DNA of 64,000 bases, taken from positions 1 to 64,000 of the forward strand of contig JBBJNV010000006.1 in NCBI GenBank assembly GCA_037721215.1, read 5' to 3'. This document shows positions 51,875 to 61,517 of this stretch, piece by piece. This stretch comes from Gemmatimonadaceae bacterium. Lineage in GTDB: Bacteria > Gemmatimonadota > Gemmatimonadetes > Gemmatimonadales > Gemmatimonadaceae. Every line of letters starts with the position of its first letter. Position 1 is the stretch's first letter. A model generated the notes under the pieces. It ran no database searches. It worked only from the letters and a program-made list of their open reading frames with translations, and was not told where the DNA came from. The position numbers and the translations under genes were made by a program.

Positions 51875-52819
51875 ATGGCATCAGTTGAAGCACGTCACCC
51901 GATTGGAGTAGTCTCCGATCGAACAGGCCTCACCCCCGATATCCTGCGCGTCTGGGAACGCCGGCACAGAGTAGTTGAACCAACAAGGACACCGGGCGGA
52001 CAGCGGCTGTACTCTGATGCGGACATCGAACGCCTGGTGTTGCTGCGCCGCGCGACCCAGGGTGGTCACGGAATCAGCCTTGTCGCCAGTATTAGCAGCT
52101 CGAAACTCGATGAACTGGTGCGCGACATCGCATCTGTCGAGCGGAATTCCATCCGGTCGCTCGAAAGCTCCGGCGAGCCTCAAGCTGCTGTCGAACAGGC
52201 GATCAGGTTCACAGAGATGCTCGACCCTGCGGGCCTCGAGATTCTGCTGCGACGAAATTTCGCCCGCTACGGCACGATCGATTTCCTCGACTTTGTCGCG
52301 GCACCATTTCTTAGAGAGATCGGCGATGCCTGGCACGCAGGAAAGCTCACGGTGTCACAGGAGCATCTTGCAACCGCGCTGGTTCAGCGAGTTGTTTCCC
52401 AGACCGCGCCCTTACCCACGTACCCGGCGGGAAGTCCGACGATCGTGCTTGCGACGCTCCAGGGGGAACGTCATGCAAACGGAGCACTCATGGCGGCCGC
52501 AACGGCTGCTAATGCCGGCTGGCAAGTCATCTACCTCGGTTCGGATCTTCCGCTGTCCGACCTGGCCGACGCGACTACCAGAACCGGGGCCCGCGTAGTG
52601 GGCGTGAGCGTCGTGCTTTCCGGGAAACCATCACGTGTCGCAGCAGAACTTCGCGATCTCGACAACCTCATTTCCGACGACGTGGAACTGTTTGTAGGTG
52701 GCGATGGATCGAAGCGTCTGAGTCATGGGTTGAGACGGAGCCGAATGGTTTTCATCGAAAGCATGTTCGAGCTTCATAACGAGCTGGCAAGAATTCACTC
52801 GCCGGCACCCACACCGTAG
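51875..52819 (+). CDS. CarH/LitR-like B12-binding MerR-type regulator
   Basis: A 314-residue regulator in three parts: MerR-type HTH (GVVSDRTGLTPDILRVWERRHRVV, then GGQRLYSDADIERL) at 8-60; a helical bundle with the CarH signature Trp153-x9-Glu163-His164; and a Rossmann-like cobalamin-binding domain with GERHANG, the ExHxxG motif (Glu198, His200, Gly203) whose His ligates cobalt. All key residues for adenosylcobalamin binding and light-triggered disassembly are present. In the dark such tetramers repress by covering promoter DNA; green or blue light releases them. Likely targets: the divergent SRPBCC gene and itself. No carotenoid or photolyase genes are in the window. Confidence 0.88.
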   Translation: MASVEARHPIGVVSDRTGLTPDILRVWERRHRVVEPTRTPGGQRLYSDADIERLVLLRRATQGGHGISLVASISSSKLDELVRDIASVERNSIRSLESSGEPQAAVEQAIRFTEMLDPAGLEILLRRNFARYGTIDFLDFVAAPFLREIGDAWHAGKLTVSQEHLATALVQRVVSQTAPLPTYPAGSPTIVLATLQGERHANGALMAAATAANAGWQVIYLGSDLPLSDLADATTRTGARVVGVSVVLSGKPSRVAAELRDLDNLISDDVELFVGGDGSKRLSHGLRRSRMVFIESMFELHNELARIHSPAPTP

Positions 52820-52964
52820 CCCGCGACGTTGCGGCTTCGCCAGCATCAGCAGCGTCGAGGATGCGCTCGCAACTCCGGCGAGTCAGCCGCACGCTAATTT
52901 GTGTGCAGGCGCGATCTACATGACAGTTTCAGGCGCGAAATCTCATCTGCAAAGGAACCCTTGT

Positions 52965-53147
52965 ATGGCGGACTTCACCCAGCAGTGGATAGACCATCTG
53001 AAAGCCGAGATCGCCGGCAGGACCGATCCTCTGGCTTCGGCCATGACTCCTGCTCTGTACGATGAACTCGTTACCGACCTCGCCTGGTTCACCTTTCGAT
53101 TCTCGACGAACCCCGAGACGAAAATGAGAAAGGTCTCCCGCCAGTAA
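52965..53147 (+). CDS. hypothetical 60-residue protein
   Basis: A short gene with AAGGAA eight bases before its ATG. The protein (ADFTQQWIDHLKAEIAG, then ALYDELVTDLAWFTFRF) is amphipathic and mostly helical. No homologue that I know. The larger frame start at 52899 lacks a ribosome site. It is 125 bp before the coiled-coil membrane-protein gene. Confidence 0.45.
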   Translation: MADFTQQWIDHLKAEIAGRTDPLASAMTPALYDELVTDLAWFTFRFSTNPETKMRKVSRQ

Positions 53148-53272
53148 TCGATTTGTGCGATTGTAACGCTCCACGAATTGCTGCACCGGCAAATCTCTCC
53201 GCCATTGTCCGGGCGATGCAGCACGCTTGCAGCCGTGAAACGCCGGCGGTGACCATGCCGTAGGTTTGTCTC

Positions 53273-53944
53273 ATGCAAGCCTCCAGTGGTCCCGCGCAGG
53301 CGACACCAGCGCCGTCGAGCGGTCGCGCAACGGTAACCGTCACTAACGCCGATGGAACAAGCCAGACACTGGCTATTCCGCTCACGAAACAGGGCGTGGC
53401 CGACCTTCGCGCAAGGCGCGAGGAATTGTCAAACCAGCAGCAATCATCGGCAGGCCGGCGACGCCGGCTGTCACAGGAGCTTCGCGCCCAGCCCGAGGGA
53501 GCACCGCGCGCTGGAATTGAAGGCCAGCTTGCCGTGCTCGATACGCGCCTGATGCAGCTGGAAACCGATATCGCGGCGACAGGCCGCCAGCTCTCCGCTG
53601 CTCCGCTGGCAACTGTTTCAGGCGCAGGCCCGCTACCTGGCAACGACATTCCCGAAAACGTCGCCGCCCTCTCCGGTGCGTTCACGGTCTTCGTTCTCTT
53701 TCCAATCGCGCTTGCGTACGCGCGGCGGATATGGAAAGGTTCCAGCCGTACTCCCTTGCAGACGTCGTTTCCACCGGAATCAGCGCAACGTCTGGAACGC
53801 CTGGAGCAGGGAATGGAGTCAATTGCAATCGAGATCGAGCGAGTGGCCGAAGGCCAGCGGTTCGTGACCCGGTTGCTTTCCGAAGCCGCGCCCGTCGGCA
53901 AGATCGGATCGATATCACATCAGGCAGAAGCACACCGGACCTAG
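53273..53944 (+). CDS. coiled-coil protein with one membrane segment
   Basis: A 223-residue protein. The first third is low-complexity (Ala, Ser, Thr, Pro) and contains TLAIPLTKQGVADLRARREEL, followed by a likely coiled coil (about 40-95). One membrane helix lies at about 131-149 (AALSGAFTVFVLFPIALAY), and another helix region follows (LERLEQGMESIAIEIERVAEGQRF). Unknown function; similar architectures are frequent hypothetical proteins in Gemmatimonadota-like genomes. A degraded second copy of part of this gene lies at 51046-51170. Confidence 0.6.
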   Translation: MQASSGPAQATPAPSSGRATVTVTNADGTSQTLAIPLTKQGVADLRARREELSNQQQSSAGRRRRLSQELRAQPEGAPRAGIEGQLAVLDTRLMQLETDIAATGRQLSAAPLATVSGAGPLPGNDIPENVAALSGAFTVFVLFPIALAYARRIWKGSSRTPLQTSFPPESAQRLERLEQGMESIAIEIERVAEGQRFVTRLLSEAAPVGKIGSISHQAEAHRT

Positions 53945-53975
53945 CACCCGGCCGAGTTTGACAGAATTCTCTTTG

Positions 53976-54896
53976 ATGAATGACATCGGTGTTCCACCCC
54001 CTGGGTACCGATTGCCCCCATCGGCGCACATCGGCCGGGTCAGACTTCAGATCGGTGATCTCAGCCAGTCAGTCGCGTACTACGAAACGGTTCTCGGATT
54101 TCGCACGCTCCACAGATCCGAGGGGTCGGCGACCCTTACAGCCGCAAACGACAACACTGCGCTTATCGAATTATGCCAGAGGCATGGCGTAGCGCGGATG
54201 CCCCGGCGCGGATTGATCGGTCTATATCATTTCGCAGTGCTGCTGCCCAATCGGGCTTCACTCGGCCAGTTTCTTCTCCACCTTTCGGCGATCGGCATCC
54301 AGCCCGGTATGGCCGACCATCTGGTAAGCGAGGCACTTTATCTCACTGATCCGGACGGCCTGGGAGTAGAAGTCTACGCCGACCGGCCTCGGGAAAGCTG
54401 GACGTCGGCCGGCGGGCAGCGGGAGATTGCGACAAAACCGCTCGACACTGAAAGCCTCGTCGAGTCCGCGGGTAGCGAGCGATGGACCGGGCCGCCTGCA
54501 GGCACAAGGATCGGCCACGTTCACTTTCATGTTGGTGATCTGGAGGAAGCCGCTGCCTTTTATCATGCAGCAATGGGCCTGGACAAGACCGTATGGGGCT
54601 ACCCGGGAGCGCTGTTCATGGCGGCCGGGGGCTACCATCATCATGTGGCGGTCAACACCTGGGCCGCGGGAGCCCGTCTCGCGAATGATGACGACGCGCG
54701 CCTTCTCGACTGGGAACTCGTGCTGCCAGACTCGCGAAGCGCCGAATCGGCCGCGAAGAGCATCGAAAGCGCGGGATTCGCCGTAGATCGCATCGACGGA
54801 TGCGTGACTGCCACTGATCCGTGGGGAATCAGAGCTCGGTTACATGTTTTCCAGCGAACCTCGGGAGTGAGCCCAGCACTTCGCGCCGGCGCTTGA
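53976..54896 (+). CDS. VOC-family protein, catechol-2,3-dioxygenase-like (two domains)
   Basis: A 306-residue protein with two VOC modules: IGRVRLQIGDLSQSVAYYETVLGFRTLH with LYHFAVLLPNR, then IGHVHFHVGDLEEAAAFYHAAMGLDKTVWG with HHHVAVNTW. His and Glu at the usual metal positions (HFAV/GVEVY, HVHF/HHHV) fit an Fe- or Zn-dependent ring-cleaving dioxygenase of the CatE type. ATG at 53976 is preferred to the TTG at 53958. Its last 68 bases overlap the end of the GH9 gene on the other strand. Confidence 0.85.
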   Translation: MNDIGVPPPGYRLPPSAHIGRVRLQIGDLSQSVAYYETVLGFRTLHRSEGSATLTAANDNTALIELCQRHGVARMPRRGLIGLYHFAVLLPNRASLGQFLLHLSAIGIQPGMADHLVSEALYLTDPDGLGVEVYADRPRESWTSAGGQREIATKPLDTESLVESAGSERWTGPPAGTRIGHVHFHVGDLEEAAAFYHAAMGLDKTVWGYPGALFMAAGGYHHHVAVNTWAAGARLANDDDARLLDWELVLPDSRSAESAAKSIESAGFAVDRIDGCVTATDPWGIRARLHVFQRTSGVSPALRAGA

Positions 54897-57558
54897 CGTC
54901 TCCATCCGGAATTACAACCGCAACCCAGGGCGCACTGGTTGAAAGTATCGGCGTTCTCCATTGAAGCTTTTGGCTTTTTCCTGGCCGCAGCGATACGGAC
55001 CTGGCAACCGGATTCGTCACGAGGTTCTCTGCACGGACGGAAAAGGTGTGAACACCCGAGCCCGACGCTTCGAGATTGATTGTGACTTCCCCTTTCGCAC
55101 TCGTCTCTGAGACTACCGCAAACTTCAGCGCCGCGCCTGCAGCGATCGGGGTAGAATCATCGCTTGACGTCGGGCCAGCCAGATCCTGCATGAGCCACAG
55201 CCACCGGCTTGCAGGGTGTATCCAGACTTCCTTGTAGACGTACATGTTCTGCGACGGCCAGTACGGGAGATCGGTGTTGCCGCGACTCTGCATTCCGACG
55301 GGAAGTGATCCAACCATGTCACCGGAAGAAACGTTGTACTGCTGGGCCCAGTCATAACCCTCGCCATACATGGTGCTTTGAACGAAGGGGTTTCGGCCGA
55401 CAATCCACTGTGCCTGAGTCTGTGCCAGCTCGAGTCCGAGCCGGTCGCCGCGTAACTGCGAGGCTGCCGATAGCGCCTTCGCCTGAGATAGCAGCACACC
55501 ATAGTTACCGCGTCGCGCAAACCACACCGGGAAGGCTTTCAGGTAGTACCCGCCACCCATTGGCATGCCGTTCAGAACCTGATCGCGAAATGCATCACGC
55601 GTTGCCATATGCAGCGCGCCCTTTTCAGGCACCTGCAGAAATTCCCGGTCGTGGTAAACGTACGCAGGCAAAACGCCCCACGGCGCGGTCGCGCGCGAGC
55701 TCTTTTTCTGATATTCAGAATACAACGCTACAACCGAATACCAGCTCATCCAGTCCTCATGCCGGGGAAACTCGGCGACAAGCCTGCTCAGGCCAATGAT
55801 CGGAGCCTGATCGTTACCACGATGGAACTGATGGAACAGCGTGTCCCGATCAGGTCCGGTGTAAAAGAAACCTGCAAGCGGAAATGTCGTGCCGACGAAA
55901 CTCTTCTGCTGAGAAGCCACAATGATCCGCGCGAGCTCGAAACCCTTGTCGGCATACTGCTTTTTCCCAGTGACGCTGTGAAGCTCGAGCGACGCGAGGA
56001 TGCCTATGCCAGCCAGCTCTACGGGCGACGCCGCAAATGCTGGGGTGTGCCACGTCCCTGGACCTTCCGTGCCCGCAATGGCGAAACGCCAGTCCTCCTC
56101 TGCGGTCGCAAGACTGCGCGCAGCGAGCACCGGGTCGGTCCGTTTAAGCACGCGATAGGCAATCGCCTCGGCAGCCGCCGCAATGTAGTTGGCGTTCGGG
56201 TTGTTCTTTGCTTCTCGAGAACGGTCGTCCTCGTCCCCGATTATCCCGTTCGACCAGAGGTTGTGCGAAGCAAACGCAATGCGATATCCGCCGGGAAACC
56301 GGACTTTCAACACCCAGTCGAGGCCCCACTTCGCTTCCTCGATGAGCCGTCGCGACAACTCCGGTTCTCCGCCCCTGGCCATTAACTGCTCGGCAAGGGC
56401 GAACATGGCGTAAGTCGCTTCACCGGTGTTGATCACCCCCTGCGACAGGTCGCCCGCGTCGTGCCACCCTCCGTTCATAACGATCTTCCTGTCGCCCAGC
56501 GTAGCGAACCAGTCCTTGTGATCCACGCCATGATGTCCCGGCACTGCATACCCGCAGCGCTCGGCGTAAAAGAAGTTGATCGTTTTCCAGAGGGTTCCCT
56601 TCCAGACATTGTCGTCGATACGGAACAACCGCGTACGCACGTCGCCGGCAGCAATGACATAGCTACCCGCATCGCGAACCTCGGAAAAATCAATTCGCTG
56701 GAATTCGCCGAAGCGCGTGTTCACAGTCTGGACCGGCTTCTCGAGAACCACTTTTTCTGACGTGCCATCACCGATACGGATCAAACTGAAGCGGCGGGCG
56801 GAGAGACCGCTGGCAAGCGCGGTTTTCTGTGACCCCGACTGATATCCCGTGTGACTGTAAGCGATTTTGCCCGGAGCAACTTTCCATCCTTCATAGTGAT
56901 CAGGGGTCACTCGCTGCAACTCGACGCTGCCGATTTCGAATGCCACCCGGTCGGTCGGCGCCGCCAGCATCTTGTTTACCCAATAGCCAATCTCGAGCGA
57001 CGTGACCTTGTCCCGCGCGAGGGGGGTGATCTCCCAGACCACCTGCTGCCACTTGTCGTTCTCCAGCGTTACGTAGTGGATGCCTTCACGGTAGTACGCA
57101 TCCGGCACTTTCTCCTTTCCGTCATTGTGAAGGACAATCTGGATTGGAAGCATGGGAAACCCGGACAACTGCGGCCGTACCCAGAAAGAGATGCGATTGT
57201 AGTCACTCCAGTTCTCACCAGTGAACGCACGCTTCAGATTCACGGACGACAGCTTGCTTCGGGTCGGGGCGGGTATCCGGGTGAACATGTCCATGTCCAC
57301 TCTCAGCGCTGGAATCCGTGCGGGATGATTTGTAGACGGAAGGAATGTCAGCTTCCCCGTTCCCTGAAATACCCAGTTTTCCCTGCGAGTCATGTCGTCG
57401 AGAGAGCGCGTGGCAATCACTTCCTTCGCGAGCCAGCCTGCTTCCGCCGAGTGCCTGGGATCGATCGGCATGGGAAGATGCGGTGTCTGCGCAGCCGCGC
57501 TGGCGGCAGCGACCGAGACGATCACGAGCGCCAGTGCGCGCAGGCATCGGGATTTCAT
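54829..57558 (-). CDS. family 9 glycoside hydrolase (cellulase-like)
   Basis: A 909-residue secreted enzyme. Signal peptide (ALALVIVSVAAASAAAQ); residues about 40-215 form a beta-sandwich, possibly carbohydrate-binding; about 232-312 match the CelD-type Ig-like N-domain (SGLSARRFSLIR...VLEKPVQ); then the GH9 (alpha/alpha)6 barrel begins with GVDHKDW and GGWHDAGD (363-370, catalytic Asp residues). The late part has GRNPFVQSTMYGEGYDWAQQY, and a final beta-sandwich of about 100 residues closes the protein. Predicted substrate: beta-1,4-glucan or a related polymer outside the cell or in the periplasm. Confidence 0.9.
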   Translation of the reverse strand: MKSRCLRALALVIVSVAAASAAAQTPHLPMPIDPRHSAEAGWLAKEVIATRSLDDMTRRENWVFQGTGKLTFLPSTNHPARIPALRVDMDMFTRIPAPTRSKLSSVNLKRAFTGENWSDYNRISFWVRPQLSGFPMLPIQIVLHNDGKEKVPDAYYREGIHYVTLENDKWQQVVWEITPLARDKVTSLEIGYWVNKMLAAPTDRVAFEIGSVELQRVTPDHYEGWKVAPGKIAYSHTGYQSGSQKTALASGLSARRFSLIRIGDGTSEKVVLEKPVQTVNTRFGEFQRIDFSEVRDAGSYVIAAGDVRTRLFRIDDNVWKGTLWKTINFFYAERCGYAVPGHHGVDHKDWFATLGDRKIVMNGGWHDAGDLSQGVINTGEATYAMFALAEQLMARGGEPELSRRLIEEAKWGLDWVLKVRFPGGYRIAFASHNLWSNGIIGDEDDRSREAKNNPNANYIAAAAEAIAYRVLKRTDPVLAARSLATAEEDWRFAIAGTEGPGTWHTPAFAASPVELAGIGILASLELHSVTGKKQYADKGFELARIIVASQQKSFVGTTFPLAGFFYTGPDRDTLFHQFHRGNDQAPIIGLSRLVAEFPRHEDWMSWYSVVALYSEYQKKSSRATAPWGVLPAYVYHDREFLQVPEKGALHMATRDAFRDQVLNGMPMGGGYYLKAFPVWFARRGNYGVLLSQAKALSAASQLRGDRLGLELAQTQAQWIVGRNPFVQSTMYGEGYDWAQQYNVSSGDMVGSLPVGMQSRGNTDLPYWPSQNMYVYKEVWIHPASRWLWLMQDLAGPTSSDDSTPIAAGAALKFAVVSETSAKGEVTINLEASGSGVHTFSVRAENLVTNPVARSVSLRPGKSQKLQWRTPILSTSAPWVAVVIPDGDVKRRREVLGSLPRFAGKHVTEL

Positions 57559-57769
57559 GGCTTAGGTAATACGCCGGGGATTCGGAGGGATCAAGCACCG
57601 TGCTCGTGGAGTTTGCTGTTATCGATAAAGAACAAGGTGTAGGCGAGGCGTAAACCGGGACGGCCCCGTGGTCCGGGAGGCGGCACGATTGTTCCAATTG
57701 AACGGCTTTGTCAGGCACTCGATACTGGTGCAGCGGGCACGGGCGGTTGATCACACAACGGAGGAGATA

Positions 57770-58045
57770 GTGTCGAGGGCGTTTGTCAACGAAGACGCTG
57801 GGCAATGGGGCAACCCTGCCCGGAGATTCAATCTCCCGGATCGAGCCGACCCTGGCTTCGATGCCGCAGCCGCCGAGGCAATGCTGGAGGCGGCGCGGGA
57901 GGGCGATACTGGCAGTGCAGAAATGGCGACCGGATACTACTGGGGCGAGGAGCGGTTGAAGCCGTTCGTCGAAGCCATCCTCATTCGTGCCCGCGCTGCC
58001 GATGACGAGCGACTGGTGCAACTCGCCGAGCGGTTCGTAAGGTGA
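57770..58045 (+). CDS. conserved hypothetical 91-residue protein
   Basis: GTG start with a strong GGAGGAG just before it (57760-57766). The acidic protein reads SRAFVNEDAGQWGNPARRF, LPDRADPGFDAAAAEAMLEAA, DTGSAEMATGYYWGE and a helical end. The residue pattern looks conserved and is probably a nucleic-acid or GreA-like accessory protein, but I cannot name the family. An upstream ATG-less frame extension to 57668 is not needed. Convergent with the aldo/keto reductase gene. Confidence 0.65.
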   Translation: MSRAFVNEDAGQWGNPARRFNLPDRADPGFDAAAAEAMLEAAREGDTGSAEMATGYYWGEERLKPFVEAILIRARAADDERLVQLAERFVR

Positions 58046-58131
58046 TCGCCCCCCCTTTCCCGGCCAGCGCCTCAGTTCTGTCGAACAGAGACGGTAATAG
58101 TAACGAGCAGCTACTAATTCCCGATCAGTCG

Positions 58132-59097
58132 CTATTGAGTGCTCTTCAACGTCTCGAGCACGGGCATGAGCACAGAGTCGATCGATTTTAGAGTCTCATC
58201 ATCGAGTCGGACGCCGGCCGCACGGGCGTTATCACTCACCTGTGCCGGCCTGCTCGCGCCGACTATTGCCGACGAAACACCACCCTGCCGCAGAACCCAC
58301 GCGAGCGCCATTTGCGCCATCGTAATTCCAAGATCGTCAGCGATAGGCACCAATCGCTGGACTGCGGCGAGCGTACCGTCGTTCCGCAGATCGTCTCCGA
58401 AGAATGCGTTCATGTCGTCGTTTGCAGCCCGTGAGTCGGCTGGTGGTTGTTTCCCGGGAAGGTATTTGCCGGTAAGCACTCCCTGGGCGAGCGGCGACCA
58501 TACTATCTGGCCAATCCCAATTCGCGCACACAGCGGAATTACTTCCTTTTCCGGTTCGCGCCAGAGCATCGAATACTGAGGCTGGCTCGACACGAACCTC
58601 TCCACGCCGTCGATGTCGGCGGCGGCCTGTATCTGCGGCGCGGTCCATTCACTGAAGCCTATGTAGCGCGCCTTGCCCTGATTGACGACCTCCGTCAGCG
58701 CGGTCATCGTTTCGTCGAGCGGAGTGTTGCCGTCGTAGCGGTGACACTGGTAAAGATCCACGTAGTCGGTGCGAAGCCGCTTCAGGGATGCATCGATCTG
58801 CTTGCGAATCTGCAGCGCCGAGAGCCCCCGATCATCGGCAGTCATCGGGAAATACAACTTCGTCGCGAGCATGTAGGATGAACGATCGCGGCCGGCGAGC
58901 TCGCTGCCGAGGAAAGTTTCAGCCGCGCCGCGGCCGTAAATATTGGCAGTGTCGATGAAATTGATGCCCTCGTCGAATGCCCTCTTGAGACATGCGCGTG
59001 CATTGTCATCGTCAACGCCGAGGCCATATGTAAGCCACGATCCAAGTGAGATCTCGGGGACGCGAAGATCGCTGTTCCCCAGCTGTCGGTATTCCAT
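58132..59097 (-). CDS. aldo/keto reductase
   Basis: A 321-residue TIM-barrel oxidoreductase. It has the family blocks MEYRQLGNSDLRVPEISLGSW, FDEGINFIDTANIYGRGAAE with the catalytic Asp and Tyr, KLYFPM with the active-site Lys, VDLYQCHRYD with His, and a C-terminal NADPH region QGGVSSAIVGASRPAQVSDN. Most like the Kv-beta/YajO/L-glyceraldehyde reductase branch. Met codons at 59112 and 59157 also stand in frame; the start at 59097 is chosen as the family-like one. Confidence 0.9.
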   Translation of the reverse strand: MEYRQLGNSDLRVPEISLGSWLTYGLGVDDDNARACLKRAFDEGINFIDTANIYGRGAAETFLGSELAGRDRSSYMLATKLYFPMTADDRGLSALQIRKQIDASLKRLRTDYVDLYQCHRYDGNTPLDETMTALTEVVNQGKARYIGFSEWTAPQIQAAADIDGVERFVSSQPQYSMLWREPEKEVIPLCARIGIGQIVWSPLAQGVLTGKYLPGKQPPADSRAANDDMNAFFGDDLRNDGTLAAVQRLVPIADDLGITMAQMALAWVLRQGGVSSAIVGASRPAQVSDNARAAGVRLDDETLKSIDSVLMPVLETLKSTQ

Positions 59098-59290
59098 TGA
59101 GAAAGTGGGCATGAGGTCGGGAATGCGAACGACGGAGTGGCGACTGCCGCCATTCATGTCGCGGCCCTGAAACAGGAGATTGTCGAAGGGACTGCATAGT
59201 ATCGCAGGATTGAAGCTAGACGTCCGGAACAGCAGCTAATAGGTTGGAGCGCCGAATCTCACTTTCCATGACCTGTTTGCCGGGACACCC

Positions 59291-60190
59291 ATGAAGAAAG
59301 CGTTCAAGTGGCTTGGTTATATCGTCGGCGGACTTGTGGCAGTCATCCTGCTGGCGGTTGGAACTGTTTACGCAATTACGTCATCGCGAATGGGAAAGAC
59401 TTATCCGACCGAAGTCGCTGCAGTGGCGATTCCAACGGATGCGGCAGCCATTGCGCGCGGAAAACATCTTTCGCTGACGACTGGCAAATGCCAGGTATGC
59501 CATGGAGACGACATGGCGGGTAAAGTGATGATGGACGCTCCTGTGTTTGCAAGACTGACGTCCTCGAACCTCACTGCAGGCAAAGGCGGAATTGGCGGCT
59601 CGTACAGCGAGGCCGACTATGTGCGGGCTATTCGTCACGGCGTTGGCCGGGACGGTAAGCCACTCATCTTCATGCCCTCCGAGGCGTTCTACCACTTCAA
59701 TGACGCAGACCTCGGCGCGATCATCGCATACCTCAAGACCCTGCCATCCGCAGACATGACTTTCGCTCCGATGCAGCAGATCGGGCCGATTGCCAGAATC
59801 ATTTATCTCTTTGGCGATTTCCCTCTGATTCCCGCGGAGATCACCCCGCGTGGCGAGCCCAGACCTGCGCCTGTCGCCGAGGGAGTGACCGCTGAGTACG
59901 GCGAATATCTCGCGAAGGCCGGCGGATGCACCGGCTGCCATGGCCAGGACGTCGGCGGCGGAAACACAATCGAGGGAGTGAAGGTGCCGAACCTTACTCC
60001 TGAAGGTGACATGGGAAAATGGACGGAAGCTGACTTTTTCAAAACGATTCGAACTGGCGTTCGCCCTGATGGACGCGTACTTAGTGCAGCGATGCCCTGG
60101 CCTGCGATGAAGGAACTAACGGACAACGAGATGCGGGCGTTGTGGATCTATCTTCGTTCGAGGCCGGCAAAGGCAGTGCGGGCAAATTAG
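59291..60190 (+). CDS. membrane-anchored diheme cytochrome c
   Basis: A 299-residue protein with one N-terminal membrane segment (about 8-29) and two class I cytochrome c units. Heme sites are C67QVCH71 and C213TGCH217; distal Met candidates lie in LIFMPSEAFY and SAAMPWPAM. The pattern resembles alcohol/aldehyde dehydrogenase cytochrome subunits. Periplasmic electron carrier; partner not in the window. It is convergent with the antiporter gene, with only 37 bp between the stops. Confidence 0.9.
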   Translation: MKKAFKWLGYIVGGLVAVILLAVGTVYAITSSRMGKTYPTEVAAVAIPTDAAAIARGKHLSLTTGKCQVCHGDDMAGKVMMDAPVFARLTSSNLTAGKGGIGGSYSEADYVRAIRHGVGRDGKPLIFMPSEAFYHFNDADLGAIIAYLKTLPSADMTFAPMQQIGPIARIIYLFGDFPLIPAEITPRGEPRPAPVAEGVTAEYGEYLAKAGGCTGCHGQDVGGGNTIEGVKVPNLTPEGDMGKWTEADFFKTIRTGVRPDGRVLSAAMPWPAMKELTDNEMRALWIYLRSRPAKAVRAN

Positions 60191-60227
60191 AGTCAGTCGA
60201 AAACAGGGTCGATCGGCTGGACGAGAT

Positions 60228-61517
60228 TCAGGGCACCGGAGGTCGATCGTTACGCTCAAAATTCCGGGCTGCACCGGCCACCAGGTCGTCGATGCCACCG
60301 TCGCCGGGCCGGTCGTATCGCGCGTTGGATTCTTCCTCATGCGGTATGGTCCCGGCCGCGCATTTTTTCCGTGCAACCAGCACGGCAAGCCATGGCGGGG
60401 CGATAAAGGTAGTTACCAGCACCATCAGCGCGATTGCGCTGAATAACTGGGATGTCAGCGCTCCAGTTGCGAGACCCATCTGGGCGAAAATGAGGCCCAC
60501 CTCCCCTCGCGGTATCATCGCGACGCCGATGAGCGTCTTGTCGCCCTTCAGCCAGAAGGGAGCGTAGCCGGCGGCGAGCTTGCCGAGTACTCCGACCGCG
60601 ATCAACGCACCGCCGATTGCCAGTGCCCGCGCGTCGGCAAGGGTGTTCAATTCGACCGCCGCCCCGACGGCAGCAAAAAAAATGGGCACAAAAAAATGAC
60701 CGAGAGCAGTGGTCGCTTTCTCTATCTCCGCCTTTTGCGAAGTATTGTGCAGCACGAGTCCGGCAGCAAACGCGCCAATGATGGTGGCTGATCCTGCCAG
60801 TGAGGCCAGCCATGCGAGCATGAACGCGAATGTGAGGCCTGCGATGCCAAGCGTACCGCTTGCTTCGACCCGGCCGACGATGCGGAACAGCGGCGGTATG
60901 AGCACGCCTCCGAGTACGATTGCGCCAATGACGAACCCGATCGCGATGCCGCTCGTCACGGCAACGCCTCCAAGCGTCAGCGTGGCGCCTCCGACGAGGC
61001 CGCTCACCACTGAGAGAATGACCAGTCCCACCACGTCATCGAGTACCGCTGCGCCGAGCACAATCTGACCTTCCGGAGTGTCGAGCTGTCCCAGATCTGA
61101 AAGCGTTCTCGCGGAAATGCCAATGGATGTCGCGGTTAGCGCGGCACCGGCGATGATGGCCGGCAGTGTTGCCAGTCCGAGCGCGCTGCTCGCTGCGTAT
61201 CCGAGGCCAAAGGGCAGGACAACACCCACGAAGCCGACTGCCATCGCGGCGTTGCCCACCTTCATCAGTGAGCGGATGTCCGTGTGCAGCCCGATCTCGA
61301 ACAGAAGTACCAGCACGCCGAGCTCGGCGAAACTGCGAAGAACCGGGTCAGCGGGATCGAGGATTCCAAGCACTGACCCGCCGAGAATGATGCCGGCGAT
61401 GAGTTCTCCGACCACCGCTGGCTGGCCGAGTTTCTGCGCCATGAACCCGAGCGCCTTGGCAGTGAGGAGCAGTGCAACGAGGACAGCAAGCAGGTGGGGA
61501 AACGAATGCTCGGTCAT
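60228..61517 (-). CDS. cation:proton antiporter (CPA2 family)
   Basis: A 429-residue membrane protein with about 12 helices. CPA2 features: AQKLGQPAVVGELIAGIILGGSVLG, FEIGLHTDIRSL, and LGAAVLDDVVGLVILS with the Asp-Asp pair used for ion exchange. No C-terminal TrkA-N (RCK) domain is present, so it is of the NapA/MagA-like short type. Exchanges Na+ or K+ for protons, serving pH and salt homeostasis. Start at ATG 61517. Confidence 0.9.
   Translation of the reverse strand: MTEHSFPHLLAVLVALLLTAKALGFMAQKLGQPAVVGELIAGIILGGSVLGILDPADPVLRSFAELGVLVLLFEIGLHTDIRSLMKVGNAAMAVGFVGVVLPFGLGYAASSALGLATLPAIIAGAALTATSIGISARTLSDLGQLDTPEGQIVLGAAVLDDVVGLVILSVVSGLVGGATLTLGGVAVTSGIAIGFVIGAIVLGGVLIPPLFRIVGRVEASGTLGIAGLTFAFMLAWLASLAGSATIIGAFAAGLVLHNTSQKAEIEKATTALGHFFVPIFFAAVGAAVELNTLADARALAIGGALIAVGVLGKLAAGYAPFWLKGDKTLIGVAMIPRGEVGLIFAQMGLATGALTSQLFSAIALMVLVTTFIAPPWLAVLVARKKCAAGTIPHEEESNARYDRPGDGGIDDLVAGAARNFERNDRPPVP

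Noticed and set aside
58075-58090. TCTGT-CGA-ACAGA hairpin between convergent genes as terminator
   Set aside because: Only a five-bp stem with a three-base loop and no T run; too weak to annotate.
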